In this document: piece by piece, positions 54,690 to 64,000 of the stretch
Layout: every line of letters starts with the position of its first letter
How positions within the stretch are numbered: the stretch's first letter is position 1
Assembly: GCF_011806525.1 (NCBI RefSeq)
Contig: NZ_JAAVKI010000006.1
Span: 248,001 to 312,000, forward strand
Length of the DNA: 64,000 nt
Reading direction: 5' to 3'
DNA from: Thalassospira sp. HF15
GTDB lineage: Bacteria > Pseudomonadota > Alphaproteobacteria > Rhodospirillales > Thalassospiraceae
Notes under the pieces: generated by a model
Database searches by the model: none
What the model was told of the DNA's origin: nothing
Seen by the model: the letters and a program-made list of their open reading frames with translations, nothing else
Program-made: the position numbers and the translations under genes

Positions 54690-57017
54690 TTATCGCAGGG
54701 AGGTAACTTCGGTTGTTTGATTGTGTGATTTCGTCTGGGGCTGCTCGGCGCGGATGGTTGTCAGGAAATCACGCACCCGGTTGCCCAGATCATCGGACTG
54801 ATCACGCAGGCGACCTGTCGCGTCGAGCAGGCCATCAACCGCATCAAGGTTGTCATCTGCTGCGGTGCTGACCTGTGCGATGGTGCCATTCATCTCGCTG
54901 GCAGCCGTTGCGGATTGTTCGACGTTGCTGGCGATTTCTGCGACGAATTCCTGTTGTTCGCTTACCGCATCGGACATCTCGCCAACGGTTTCATGAATGC
55001 CGGTGATGCTGTCGCGAATTTCGGCAATGGCCTTGACGGCGACGCCGGTGGTTGACTGGATTTCATTGATCCGTTCGGCAATGCGATCAGTCGCCGTTCC
55101 AGTCTGGTTGGCAAGGTTTTTGACTTCCTGTGCGACAACGGCAAATCCCTTGCCCGCTTCGCCAGCCCTTGCTGCTTCAATGGTGGCATTGAGTGCAAGC
55201 AGGTTGGTTTGGGCTGCGATATCTTGAATCAGGTTCAGGATTTCACCAATTTCCTGCGCACCGGTTTCAAGTTCGTGCATGGTGGCATTGGTACGCTGGG
55301 CTGCCTCCACCGCATTGGTTGCCGCACCGACGGACTTTTGTGCCCGGTTGCCGGTATCGCTTACCCGATCCGACAGGGAGCGTGCCGCATCTGAGACCGA
55401 GGCCATATTGATCGAGATTTCCTCGGACGCGCCGGCAACACCCGTCGCATTGGTCGAGGCCACCTGTGCGCGGTCGCGGACCTGGTTGGATGTGGTCTGG
55501 ATGTTTTCGGCCTCGTGCGCCACACCTTGTGCGACCTGCATGATCGAGGTCTCAAATGCGTCAGCCAGATCAAGCATCGCGCGGCGCCGTTCGCTTTCGG
55601 CATGTTCGCGTTCACGCGCGACCTTTTCTTCGGCTTGTTGCGCAGCAAGGCTGGTTTCGCGGAACTGACCAAGTATTTCTGCCATACGGCCAATTTCGTC
55701 GCGCCCGGTATCATTGACCTCGGTCGCAAGATCGCCGTTGGCAACTTTGCGCATCCCGTCAATGACGCGAAGCAGGCGTTTGATCAGGTTACCGCGCACA
55801 TAAAACAGCATGATCAGGAGCGATATCACCAGAACAGCAATCCCGATGATCGCAATGACCTGCTGATCCCATTCGACCTTTGAAAGTGCTTCGGTGGCGT
55901 TGGCGTCAACCTCGATGCGTTTGGTGTCGACCATCAAGGCGATGGCGTTTGACAGTGCTTCTGCGGTTGCCAATGTGGCATCAAGGGTTTGTTCGGTCTC
56001 ATACTGGTTGTCCCATTCTGCCTCGCGCAAATCAAAGACACTGTTGCTGCCTTTGCCAAAGGCCAGAAGGGCGGTGGCCAGTTCGCGGATACGCGTACCG
56101 TCATCATTTTCAGGCAGTTCTTCAAGCGCATCGGTAATGCGCAGCTCTGCCCAGCTCCATTGATTGCGGACTTCATCCATGGCCTCGCCCTCAGGCACGG
56201 CGATGGCGGCGGTCAGCATGCCAAAGGCAAGGTTCACATTCGCGCGGATTTCCGAAATCAGCTGTGAAAAACCGATGGTTTCTTCAAGCTTTGCTGCTGC
56301 ATCGGTATTGCCATTGGCAACGCGTGAAATACCGCGATCCACATCAATATCAACGACCTCAACCAGCGGGCTCAGGAATTCCGACAGATCGGTATAGGCA
56401 AAGACCATATCAAGGGTCAGATCACCGCGCTGCTTTTCAATCTCAAGACGGCGGGTGGTCAGTTCATAAAGGCGTTCACGCCCGGTGACGATGTTATCCA
56501 GATGCTCTGTCAGAATGGAAATCGCATCGACAAGTTCCGGCTCCGGCGCGGTCGTTTCCGCATCACCGCCAGTTGCTTCTGCGCCATCGGTGTTTTCCGC
56601 GCCATCAGCAACTTCGGGCGCGTTTGACCCCGTACCTTCGCCAGCGTTCCGGCTGGCCAGGTCAATCATGATGGAATCCGGATTGGCTTCGGTGATTTCC
56701 TCAAGCCTGGCCCGGGCAGTGGCAATAAGTTGATCAAGGCGGGCATCGGTTGCTGCCAGTTCTTCGGTATCTCGCGACGCGGCAAGCACCGGGGCTTGTG
56801 CGGCAAGGCCAACACCGTTCGTCGCCAGTTCCATCTGACGGATGATCGAGGGCAGGCTGTTGGTTGTAATGTCGGCGACAAGGTCGCGATTACTGCCAAA
56901 AGACACCCATGACACGGCCGACGAAATGCCGGCCAGAACCAGAATCAAGGCAAAAGAAGCCATAAGCCGGCCTTGAATGCCAAGGCCCGCGCGACGTTTT
57001 TTGAAGGCGGTATTCAC
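54690..57017 (-). CDS. Methyl-accepting chemotaxis protein with acidic periplasmic insert
   Basis: A 775-aa transmembrane receptor. TM1 is at about 19-40 and TM2 at about 390-412. A large helical periplasmic sensor lies between them, then HAMP ([23 protein letters not shown]) and a cytoplasmic signalling coiled coil. Its tip ([41 protein letters not shown]) is the CheA/CheW-binding hairpin. Residues of about 122-162 are an unusual Ala/Gly/Glu/Thr-rich acidic insert ([19 protein letters not shown]) inside the sensor. It starts with GTG 57017 after GGAGG. The ligand is unknown. It lies alone, just downstream of the glycerol transport operon on the same strand. Confidence 0.92.
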   Translation of the reverse strand: MNTAFKKRRAGLGIQGRLMASFALILVLAGISSAVSWVSFGSNRDLVADITTNSLPSIIRQMELATNGVGLAAQAPVLAASRDTEELAATDARLDQLIATARARLEEITEANPDSIMIDLASRNAGEGTGSNAPEVADGAENTDGAEATGGDAETTAPEPELVDAISILTEHLDNIVTGRERLYELTTRRLEIEKQRGDLTLDMVFAYTDLSEFLSPLVEVVDIDVDRGISRVANGNTDAAAKLEETIGFSQLISEIRANVNLAFGMLTAAIAVPEGEAMDEVRNQWSWAELRITDALEELPENDDGTRIRELATALLAFGKGSNSVFDLREAEWDNQYETEQTLDATLATAEALSNAIALMVDTKRIEVDANATEALSKVEWDQQVIAIIGIAVLVISLLIMLFYVRGNLIKRLLRVIDGMRKVANGDLATEVNDTGRDEIGRMAEILGQFRETSLAAQQAEEKVAREREHAESERRRAMLDLADAFETSIMQVAQGVAHEAENIQTTSNQVRDRAQVASTNATGVAGASEEISINMASVSDAARSLSDRVSDTGNRAQKSVGAATNAVEAAQRTNATMHELETGAQEIGEILNLIQDIAAQTNLLALNATIEAARAGEAGKGFAVVAQEVKNLANQTGTATDRIAERINEIQSTTGVAVKAIAEIRDSITGIHETVGEMSDAVSEQQEFVAEIASNVEQSATAASEMNGTIAQVSTAADDNLDAVDGLLDATGRLRDQSDDLGNRVRDFLTTIRAEQPQTKSHNQTTEVTSLR

Positions 57018-57172
57018 TGTTTCCTCCCTGTCTGGCCCTTTGTTTTTTTACTTTGGGCAGACAATTCCCTTGTTTGGGAAATGTGCATCCGTTTTTCGGA
57101 TTTCTTGGGTTTCTATGACTTAATGGAATACGCGTCGGCAGTATGAATTGTCTTGGAAAATCAGGTGGGACG

Positions 57173-57197
57173 GCCGGGGATGATAAACATCCCCGGC
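57173..57197 (-). terminator. Stem-loop after glpV
   Basis: GCCGGGGATG (57173-57182) pairs perfectly with CATCCCCGGC (57188-57197) around 5 nt, just past the glpV stop. It has only a weak T content downstream, so it may act as a 3' stabiliser as much as a terminator. Confidence 0.65.
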
Positions 57198-57212
57198 ACC
57201 CCCAGTGGGCCC

Positions 57213-58967
57213 TTACTTGACGCGGCCCTCACGCCATGCCGCGATCAGATCGTCATATTTGACGGTCTCACCTTGCGGCTTCTCGTTGGCGAGTTTCGCC
57301 TTCGGTGCGCCCGGCTGGTCGAACCAGTACTGGGCATCACGCTCTTCGTTCAGCTTCGGTGCACATTCGCCACCGATGCCGGCACGTTCCAGACGCTGCA
57401 TGACACGGTCCATGGAGCTGGCAAGGTTGTCCATGGCTTCCTGCGGGGTCCGTTCGCCGGTAACAGCTTCGGCAACGTTCTGCCACCACAGCTGAGCCAG
57501 TTTCGGGTAATCCGGAACGTTGGTACCGGTCGGGGTCCATGCAACACGTGCCGGGGAACGATAGAATTCAACCAGACCACCAAGTTTCGGTGCGGCATCC
57601 AGCATTTCCTGGGTGTCGAGGTCCGACTGACGGATCGGTGTCAGACCGGTGAGGGTCTTTTTCAGCGATACGGTTTTCGAGGTCACGAACTGGGCATAGA
57701 GCCAAGCTGCCTTACGACGCTCAAGCGGGGTCGACTTCATCAGGGTCCAGGAACCGGTATCCTGATAACCAAGCTTCATGCCTTCTTCCCAGTACGGGCC
57801 GTGCGGCGACGGCGCCATACGCCATTTCGGCGTGCCATCTGCGTTCACAACCGGAAGACCGTCTTTGGCCATGTCGGCGGTGAATGCAGTGTACCAGAAG
57901 ATCTGCTGGGCAATCTGACCCTGTGCCGGTACCGGACCAGCTTCACCAAAGGTCATGCCAGCTGCTTCAGGCGGCGCATAGGCTTTGAGCCAATCGATGT
58001 ATTTGGTCAGGGCATAAACAGCCGCCGGGCCGTTTGCCGCGCCACCGCGGGTTACGCTTGAACCAGCCGGTGCACAACCTTCAACACGGATACCCCATTC
58101 GTCGACCGGAAGGCCGTTCGGGATGCCCTTGTCGCCGGCACCTGCCATCGACAGCCACGCATCGGTAAAGCGCCAGCCGAGCGACGGGTCTTTTTTACCG
58201 TAATCCATGTGGCCATAGACCTGCTTGCCGTCGATTTCCTTCACGTCGTTGGTGAAGAATTCAGCAATGTCTTCGTAGGCAGACCAGTTGACCGGAACGC
58301 CAAGATCATAGCCGTACTTGTCTTTGAACTGCGCCTGCAGGTCTTCGCGCTGGAACCAGTCATAACGGAACCAGTAAAGGTTCGCGAACTGCTGGTCAGG
58401 AAGCTGATAAAGCTTGCCATCCGGACCGGTGGTGAAGGACAGACCGATGAAGTCATCAAGGTCAAGAGTCGGGGAGGTGACGTCTGCGCCTTCACCTGAC
58501 ATGAAGTCAGACAGCGGCACAACGGCGTCGTAACGCGAATGCGTACCGATCAGATCCGAGTCATTGATGTAGGCGTCATAGATGTTGCGGTTCGACTGCA
58601 TTTGGGTCTGCAGTTTTTCGATCACATCGCCTTCGCCGATCAGGTCATGGGTCAGGTTGATCCCGGTGATTTCCGAGAAGGCCTTTGCCAGAACCTTGGA
58701 CTCATACTCGTGCGTGGTGATGGTTTCCGATACCACGTTGATGTCCATGCCGCGGAACGGTTCGGCTGCTTTGATGAACCACTCAAGCTCGGCCATCTGG
58801 GCATCTTTGTTCAGGCTCGACGGCTGAAACTCGCTGTCGATCCATTTCTTCGCTGCGTCAGTATATTGGTCAGCCATTGCCGGGTTTGCCAGCACAGCCA
58901 GACCAAGGGCGACTGCAACTGCGCTGCCTTTGACAACGCTTTTGGCGCCTTTGGCTTTAACGATCAT
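57213..58967 (-). CDS. glpV: Glycerol ABC transporter substrate-binding protein (GlpV-like)
   Basis: A 584-aa exported protein with a signal peptide ending ANPAMAD (about residue 33). Its length is well above that of ordinary sugar-binding proteins, as is typical of the GlpV family. It follows permease and ATPase genes arranged as in the rhizobial glpSTPQV glycerol system, and glpD leads the operon. It delivers glycerol to GlpPQ. The start is ATG 58967 after GGGAG; an upstream reading lacks a ribosome site. It is separated from the rest of the operon by a 59062-59095 hairpin, perhaps allowing higher expression. Confidence 0.9.
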   Translation of the reverse strand: MIVKAKGAKSVVKGSAVAVALGLAVLANPAMADQYTDAAKKWIDSEFQPSSLNKDAQMAELEWFIKAAEPFRGMDINVVSETITTHEYESKVLAKAFSEITGINLTHDLIGEGDVIEKLQTQMQSNRNIYDAYINDSDLIGTHSRYDAVVPLSDFMSGEGADVTSPTLDLDDFIGLSFTTGPDGKLYQLPDQQFANLYWFRYDWFQREDLQAQFKDKYGYDLGVPVNWSAYEDIAEFFTNDVKEIDGKQVYGHMDYGKKDPSLGWRFTDAWLSMAGAGDKGIPNGLPVDEWGIRVEGCAPAGSSVTRGGAANGPAAVYALTKYIDWLKAYAPPEAAGMTFGEAGPVPAQGQIAQQIFWYTAFTADMAKDGLPVVNADGTPKWRMAPSPHGPYWEEGMKLGYQDTGSWTLMKSTPLERRKAAWLYAQFVTSKTVSLKKTLTGLTPIRQSDLDTQEMLDAAPKLGGLVEFYRSPARVAWTPTGTNVPDYPKLAQLWWQNVAEAVTGERTPQEAMDNLASSMDRVMQRLERAGIGGECAPKLNEERDAQYWFDQPGAPKAKLANEKPQGETVKYDDLIAAWREGRVK

Positions 58968-59061
58968 ATCGTTTTCTCCCTGGTCGTCTTCCTTTATCCC
59001 ATCCGGAAAACCGGTCATCAGCGGTGGGGGAAGACGGCAACCCACCGTGATGAATACGAAG

Positions 59062-59095
59062 GAAACGATACCGCTGTAGGATGCGGTACCGTTTC
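59062..59095 (-). other. Intercistronic hairpin upstream of glpV
   Basis: GAAACGATACCGC (59062-59074) pairs with GCGGTACCGTTTC (59083-59095) with one A·C mismatch. It lies in the 133-bp gap between the DUF2160 gene and glpV. It may act as an mRNA processing or stability element. Confidence 0.6.
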
Positions 59096-59100
59096 GGTTC

Positions 59101-59373
59101 TTACCCCCAGCGCATCACAATGATGAGCCAGGCAAGGGCGATGATGGAGCCAATCCAAAGGGCGGCATCGGTAAATGCCATCCAGCCCAGATGGATATAG
59201 GCCGCACCAAGCAAGCTGATGAACAGACGGTCACCGCGTGTCGTGGTCAGCGGCAAGAAGCCGCGCCGCGGAACGGTTGGTGAAACCGCCTGCCAAATTC
59301 CCATCCCGATCAACATCAGGATGATGCAGCTAAAGAACGCTGCGGTAATCGGGGTCCAGGCCATCCATGCCAT
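59101..59373 (-). CDS. DUF2160 small membrane protein of the glycerol transporter operon
   Basis: A 90-aa protein with about two or three hydrophobic segments (PITAAFFSCIILMLIGMGIW, LFISLLGAAYIHLGWMAF, ALWIGSIIALAWLIIVM). The sequence and its place between glpQ and glpV match the DUF2160 gene (called glpU in some rhizobia) of glycerol ABC operons. Its role is unknown, perhaps as an accessory of the permease. A strong CAGGAGG ribosome site precedes it. Confidence 0.85.
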   Translation of the reverse strand: MAWMAWTPITAAFFSCIILMLIGMGIWQAVSPTVPRRGFLPLTTTRGDRLFISLLGAAYIHLGWMAFTDAALWIGSIIALAWLIIVMRWG

Positions 59374-59397
59374 TTTGATATTCCTCCTGTTTTCCGA

Positions 59398-60201
<804 letters not shown>

Positions 60202-60202
60202 T

Positions 60203-61075
<873 letters not shown>

Positions 61076-61089
61076 TTTCCCATCCCCCC

Positions 61090-62184
61090 TTACGCGACCA
61101 GCTGACTGTCGGCGTAAAGCTTGGTCCATTCCGGTGCGAAACGCAGAACCCCGGACTGGCCGATGACCTGTTCGTCTTCGCCAAGCTTGACCTTGATTTC
61201 AGATGACCCGAAGCGGGTGGTTGCAATCTTGAACTGACCAAGGTCTTCAACCTTGGTGATGTTGACCTCGACACCGTCACTGCCCTTGGCAGCATCGCCG
61301 GTTTCAAGGGTCAGGAACTCGGGACGAATGCCCAGTTCGATCTTGCCGCTTTGTTTGGAAATGGCGTCCAGGTGACGGTCTGAAAGACCGATGCGCTGTC
61401 CGTCAACCCAAGCAGCCCCATCATTGATCTTGCAATCCATGATGTTCATGCCCGGGCTTCCGATGAAATACCCGACGAATGTGTGGGCCGGATTTTCAAA
61501 CAGTTCCTGCGGGGTCCCCAACTGCACGACCTTGCCGCCATACATGACGACAACCTTGTCGGCAAAGGTCAGGGCCTCGACCTGATCATGGGTAACGTAA
61601 ACCATGGTCGGGCGCAGCTTGTTGTGAATTTCCTTCAATTTGCGACGCAGAACCCATTTCAGATGCGGGTCAATCACGGTCAGCGGTTCGTCAAACAGAA
61701 TGGCCGAAACATCGTCGCGCACCAGACCACGCCCAAGCGAGATCGTCTGTTTTTCATCCGCACCAAGGCCGCGCGCCTTTTGTTTGAGCTTGCCGGTCAG
61801 ATCAAGCATTCCGGCAATTTCACGAACACGGGCATCAACACGCTTTTCATCGATACCGCGATTGCGCAGCGGGAAGGCCAGGTTGTCATAGACCGTCATG
61901 GTGTCATAGATCACCGGGAACTGGAAAACCTGCGCGATGTTGCGTTCTTCGGGGGCCAGTTGGGTGACATCCTTGCCATCAAACAGGACCTGACCGTGTG
62001 ACGGGGTCAACAGGCCGGAAATGATGTTGAGCAATGTGGTCTTGCCACAACCCGACGGGCCGAGAAGGGCATACGCCCCGCCATCTTCCCAAACATGTTC
62101 CATCCGACGCAGCGCATAATCCTCGTCCGTTTTCGGGTCGGGGAAGTAGGAATGCGCAAGGCTTTTAAGATCAATACGTGCCAT
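61090..62184 (-). CDS. glpT: Glycerol ABC transporter ATP-binding protein GlpT
   Basis: A 364-aa ATPase with a C-terminal TOBE/OB domain. Walker A is LGPSGCGKTTLL, Walker B is ILFDEPLTVIDP, and the switch is VTHDQVEA. The ABC signature is degenerate, reading GADEKQTISLGRGL instead of LSGGQ, a known feature of this subfamily pair, while the partner GlpS has the canonical one. The two therefore work as a heterodimer with one standard ATP site. The name follows the rhizobial glycerol system and is not the E. coli GlpT antiporter. Confidence 0.9.
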   Translation of the reverse strand: MARIDLKSLAHSYFPDPKTDEDYALRRMEHVWEDGGAYALLGPSGCGKTTLLNIISGLLTPSHGQVLFDGKDVTQLAPEERNIAQVFQFPVIYDTMTVYDNLAFPLRNRGIDEKRVDARVREIAGMLDLTGKLKQKARGLGADEKQTISLGRGLVRDDVSAILFDEPLTVIDPHLKWVLRRKLKEIHNKLRPTMVYVTHDQVEALTFADKVVVMYGGKVVQLGTPQELFENPAHTFVGYFIGSPGMNIMDCKINDGAAWVDGQRIGLSDRHLDAISKQSGKIELGIRPEFLTLETGDAAKGSDGVEVNITKVEDLGQFKIATTRFGSSEIKVKLGEDEQVIGQSGVLRFAPEWTKLYADSQLVA

Positions 62185-62200
62185 TTTACTTACTCTTCCC

Positions 62201-63301
62201 TCACGCCGCTTTGCCGTTGGTGACTTCGACCGGTGGGGCGGCCACGAGTGCGCCGTTCGCATCAAAGGCAAACAGGCGTGTCGGATCGACATAGAACTGG
62301 GTGGCTTCGCCAAGGCGCGGGTTGTGAACACCCTCTTCCTGGATCACCCAGGACACGTCATTGAAATGAACGTGAACAAATGTTTCCGAACCGGTGATTT
62401 CGGCCAGTTCGACCTGTCCCTGCATGGTGATCGTGTCATCACCGGTCGGATCAACCGACAGATGATTGGCGCGAATGCCAAGCGTGTAACGGCCATTACC
62501 AAGATTTGCCAGATGCCCCGCAAGCGGGACCTGATGGCCGCTTTTCATAAAGATCGCGCCATCGCGTACTTCGGCTTCGACCAGGTTGATCGGCGGATCG
62601 GAAAAGATCAGGCCGGTCTCGACCGAGGCCGGGTTGTGATAAACCTGTGTCGTCGGACCGAACTGGGTCATCCGGCCTTCATGCATGACCGCACATTTCC
62701 CGCCAAGCAACAGGGCTTCCATCGGCTCGGTCGTGGCATAGACAACGATGGTATCGCGTTTCGCCAGAAGGTTCGGGATCTCTTCGCGCAGTTCTTCTCG
62801 CAGCTTGTAGTCAAGGTTGACCAGCGGTTCGTCCAGCAAAAGCAGCTTGCAATCCTTGACCATGGCGCGCGCCATGGCGGTACGCTGCTGCTGGCCACCG
62901 GAAAGTTCCTGTGGCAGGCGATCCAGCAGATGTTCGATATGCATCAGCTCGGCCGTTTCGCGCACACGCTTTTCAATTTCGGCCTTGTCGACACCCTGAA
63001 GCTTCAGCGGTGATGCGATATTGTCGAACACGTTCATCGACGGATAGTTGATGAACTGCTGATAGACCATGGCGACATTGCGTTTCTGCACGGCCATGCC
63101 GGTCACATCGGTATCATCAACAAGAATGCGGCCCTTGGTCGGCGGCTCAAGCCCCGCCATGATCCGCATCAGGGTGGTTTTCCCGGCCAGGGTCCGCCCC
63201 AAAAGGACGTTGAATGATCCCGGTTCCAAGGTCATCGACACATCGTCGATGTGGGTTTCCCCACCCACGGTCTTGGTTATGTTTTCAAGCGTAAGGGTCA
63301 T
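62201..63301 (-). CDS. glpS: Glycerol ABC transporter ATP-binding protein GlpS
   Basis: A 366-aa ATPase with canonical signature LSGGQQQRTAMARAM, Walker B LLLLDEPLVNLD and a C-terminal OB domain. Its Walker A is altered to LGRTLAGKTTLM and its switch histidine region to YATTEPMEA, the mirror image of the GlpT changes. The pair thus forms one competent and one degenerate ATP site. The start codon overlaps the glpD stop (ATGA), linking uptake with glycerol-3-phosphate oxidation. Confidence 0.9.
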   Translation of the reverse strand: MTLTLENITKTVGGETHIDDVSMTLEPGSFNVLLGRTLAGKTTLMRIMAGLEPPTKGRILVDDTDVTGMAVQKRNVAMVYQQFINYPSMNVFDNIASPLKLQGVDKAEIEKRVRETAELMHIEHLLDRLPQELSGGQQQRTAMARAMVKDCKLLLLDEPLVNLDYKLREELREEIPNLLAKRDTIVVYATTEPMEALLLGGKCAVMHEGRMTQFGPTTQVYHNPASVETGLIFSDPPINLVEAEVRDGAIFMKSGHQVPLAGHLANLGNGRYTLGIRANHLSVDPTGDDTITMQGQVELAEITGSETFVHVHFNDVSWVIQEEGVHNPRLGEATQFYVDPTRLFAFDANGALVAAPPVEVTNGKAA

Positions 63302-64000
63302 TTTCCACTGTTTCCTTCGCCCGCTTTCACGGTGTTTTTTGATGTCGGTTCGGTTTTGAACCATTGGACAATGGCATTACGCGTCTCATCCGAAAGGTGC
63401 AGCCCCAATTTGGAGCGGCGCCACAAAATATCATCGGCCGTTTTGGCCCATTCGTGATCCACCAGATGGCGCAATTCGCACTCATATACGTCGTCACCAA
63501 AGTGCTTTCCAAGCCCTTTCAGATCGCTGGCTTCCCCAATGATCTTGCTGGTGAGTGTGCCGTAGTTTTGCACGTAGCGGTAGATTTGTGCGTCTGGAAT
63601 CCAGGGAAACTTCTTGTGCATCGCGGTAAGATACCGCTCGAAATCTGCATCCGGAATGTCACCGCCCGGAAGTGGCTTGTTCGCCGTCCATCTTGTGTCA
63701 TCGCGACCAAGCAGCGGGCAAAGCTTGCTCATTGCGGATTCAGCCAGCTTGCGATACGTGGTGATCTTGCCGCCATAGATGTTTAGAAGCGGCGCACCAT
63801 TATCTGCCGTTTCGCCCCGGTCAATTTCCAGAACATAATCACGGGTCACCTGGGATGCATCTTCGCTGCCATCGCCATAAAGCGGGCGAACGCCGGAATA
63901 GGCCCAGACAACATCGTCGGTGGTGATTTTCTTTTCGAAATAGGTATTGGCCAGTTCGCAGAGATATTTGGTTTCATCTGCGCTGATCGCGACCTTGGCC
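63298..64000 (-). CDS. glpD: Glycerol-3-phosphate dehydrogenase GlpD (5' part off the right edge)
   Basis: The C-terminal 233 residues are visible; the frame stays open to the window edge. VVWAYSGVRPLYGDG and NIYGGKITTYRKLAESAMSKL are signatures of the FAD-dependent aerobic enzyme, followed by the C-terminal helical domain (LRHLVDHEWAKTADDILWRRSKLGL). It oxidises glycerol-3-phosphate to dihydroxyacetone phosphate at the inner membrane. It heads, or lies near the head of, the glycerol operon. A glpR regulator and glpK kinase may lie outside the window. Confidence 0.94.
   Translation of the reverse strand, partial: AKVAISADETKYLCELANTYFEKKITTDDVVWAYSGVRPLYGDGSEDASQVTRDYVLEIDRGETADNGAPLLNIYGGKITTYRKLAESAMSKLCPLLGRDDTRWTANKPLPGGDIPDADFERYLTAMHKKFPWIPDAQIYRYVQNYGTLTSKIIGEASDLKGLGKHFGDDVYECELRHLVDHEWAKTADDILWRRSKLGLHLSDETRNAIVQWFKTEPTSKNTVKAGEGNSGK

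Noticed and set aside
57153-58061. 302-aa plus-strand frame opposite glpV
   Set aside because: Shadow frame; glpV has the signal peptide, ribosome site and operon context.
61090-62184. GlpT as the E. coli-type glycerol-3-phosphate antiporter
   Set aside because: The protein is an ABC ATPase; the symbol is shared only because the rhizobial glycerol ABC operon uses glpSTPQV names.

Overview
The window is one contiguous stretch of a chromosome from a free-living, probably marine alphaproteobacterium. Gene density is high, GC is moderate, and most coding sequence has GC-rich third positions. The overall gene style (Glp-type glycerol ABC operon, TRAP uronate cluster, RutR-controlled reductive pyrimidine pathway, alphaproteobacterial ornithine decarboxylase) fits Thalassospira or a close relative. 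That placement is an inference from memory, not from a search. No tRNA, rRNA, CRISPR array, transposase or prophage gene was recognised.

Layout. 1-6.2 kb: a partial periplasmic protein, then a TetR regulator divergent from an AcrAB-type RND pump, with a palindromic operator between them. 6.2-9.1 kb: an FGGY pentulokinase divergent from a HAD phosphatase, followed by a 266-bp element with 23-bp perfect terminal inverted repeats. 9.1-20.1 kb: a hexuronate cluster. It holds two FadR-type GntR regulators, a mutarotase-like protein, two SMP-30 lactonases, a FAH-fold hydratase, KdgD, a DctPQM TRAP transporter and uronate dehydrogenase. Together these give uptake, oxidation to aldarolactone, lactone opening and the KdgD step. 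The aldarate dehydratase and the final semialdehyde dehydrogenase are not in the window. 20.2-31.1 kb: assorted chromosomal genes (a YbaY/MliC-like lipoprotein, ornithine decarboxylase with a GNAT acetyltransferase, DUF3830, DedA-like, U32 peptidase family, alanine/Na+ symporter with a universal stress protein, YciA thioesterase). An AT-rich orphan gene with a DUF3883 nuclease-like domain interrupts them at 24.6-25.6 kb.

31.1-50.4 kb: a complete reductive pyrimidine degradation locus. PreT/PreA reduce uracil or thymine, dihydropyrimidinase opens the ring, two unrelated amidohydrolases (M20 type and nitrilase type) can both remove the carbamoyl group, and an omega-aminotransferase takes beta-alanine. 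An ABC transporter with an NMT1/THI5-like binding protein sits in the same operon, and a RutR-like regulator is nearby. RutR-type palindromes lie upstream of preT and between rutR and the aminotransferase gene. The locus is split by an AT-rich 3.2-kb gene for a large, unrecognised lipoprotein and by two tandem orphan solute-binding proteins.

50.4-57 kb: a tautomerase and SDR divergent from a LysR regulator; a SugE/Gdx guanidinium exporter preceded by a clear guanidine-II (mini-ykkC) riboswitch; MobA; a Sel1-like protein; and a chemotaxis receptor with an acidic low-complexity insert. 57-64 kb: the glycerol uptake operon glpD-S-T-P-Q-(DUF2160)-V on the minus strand, running off the right edge inside glpD.

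The best candidates for undescribed biology are the large lipoprotein (35800-38994), the DUF3883 gene (24637-25596), the small inverted-repeat element (8831-9096), the paired orphan binding proteins (38991-40833), and a RutR-like site in front of the HAD phosphatase gene.
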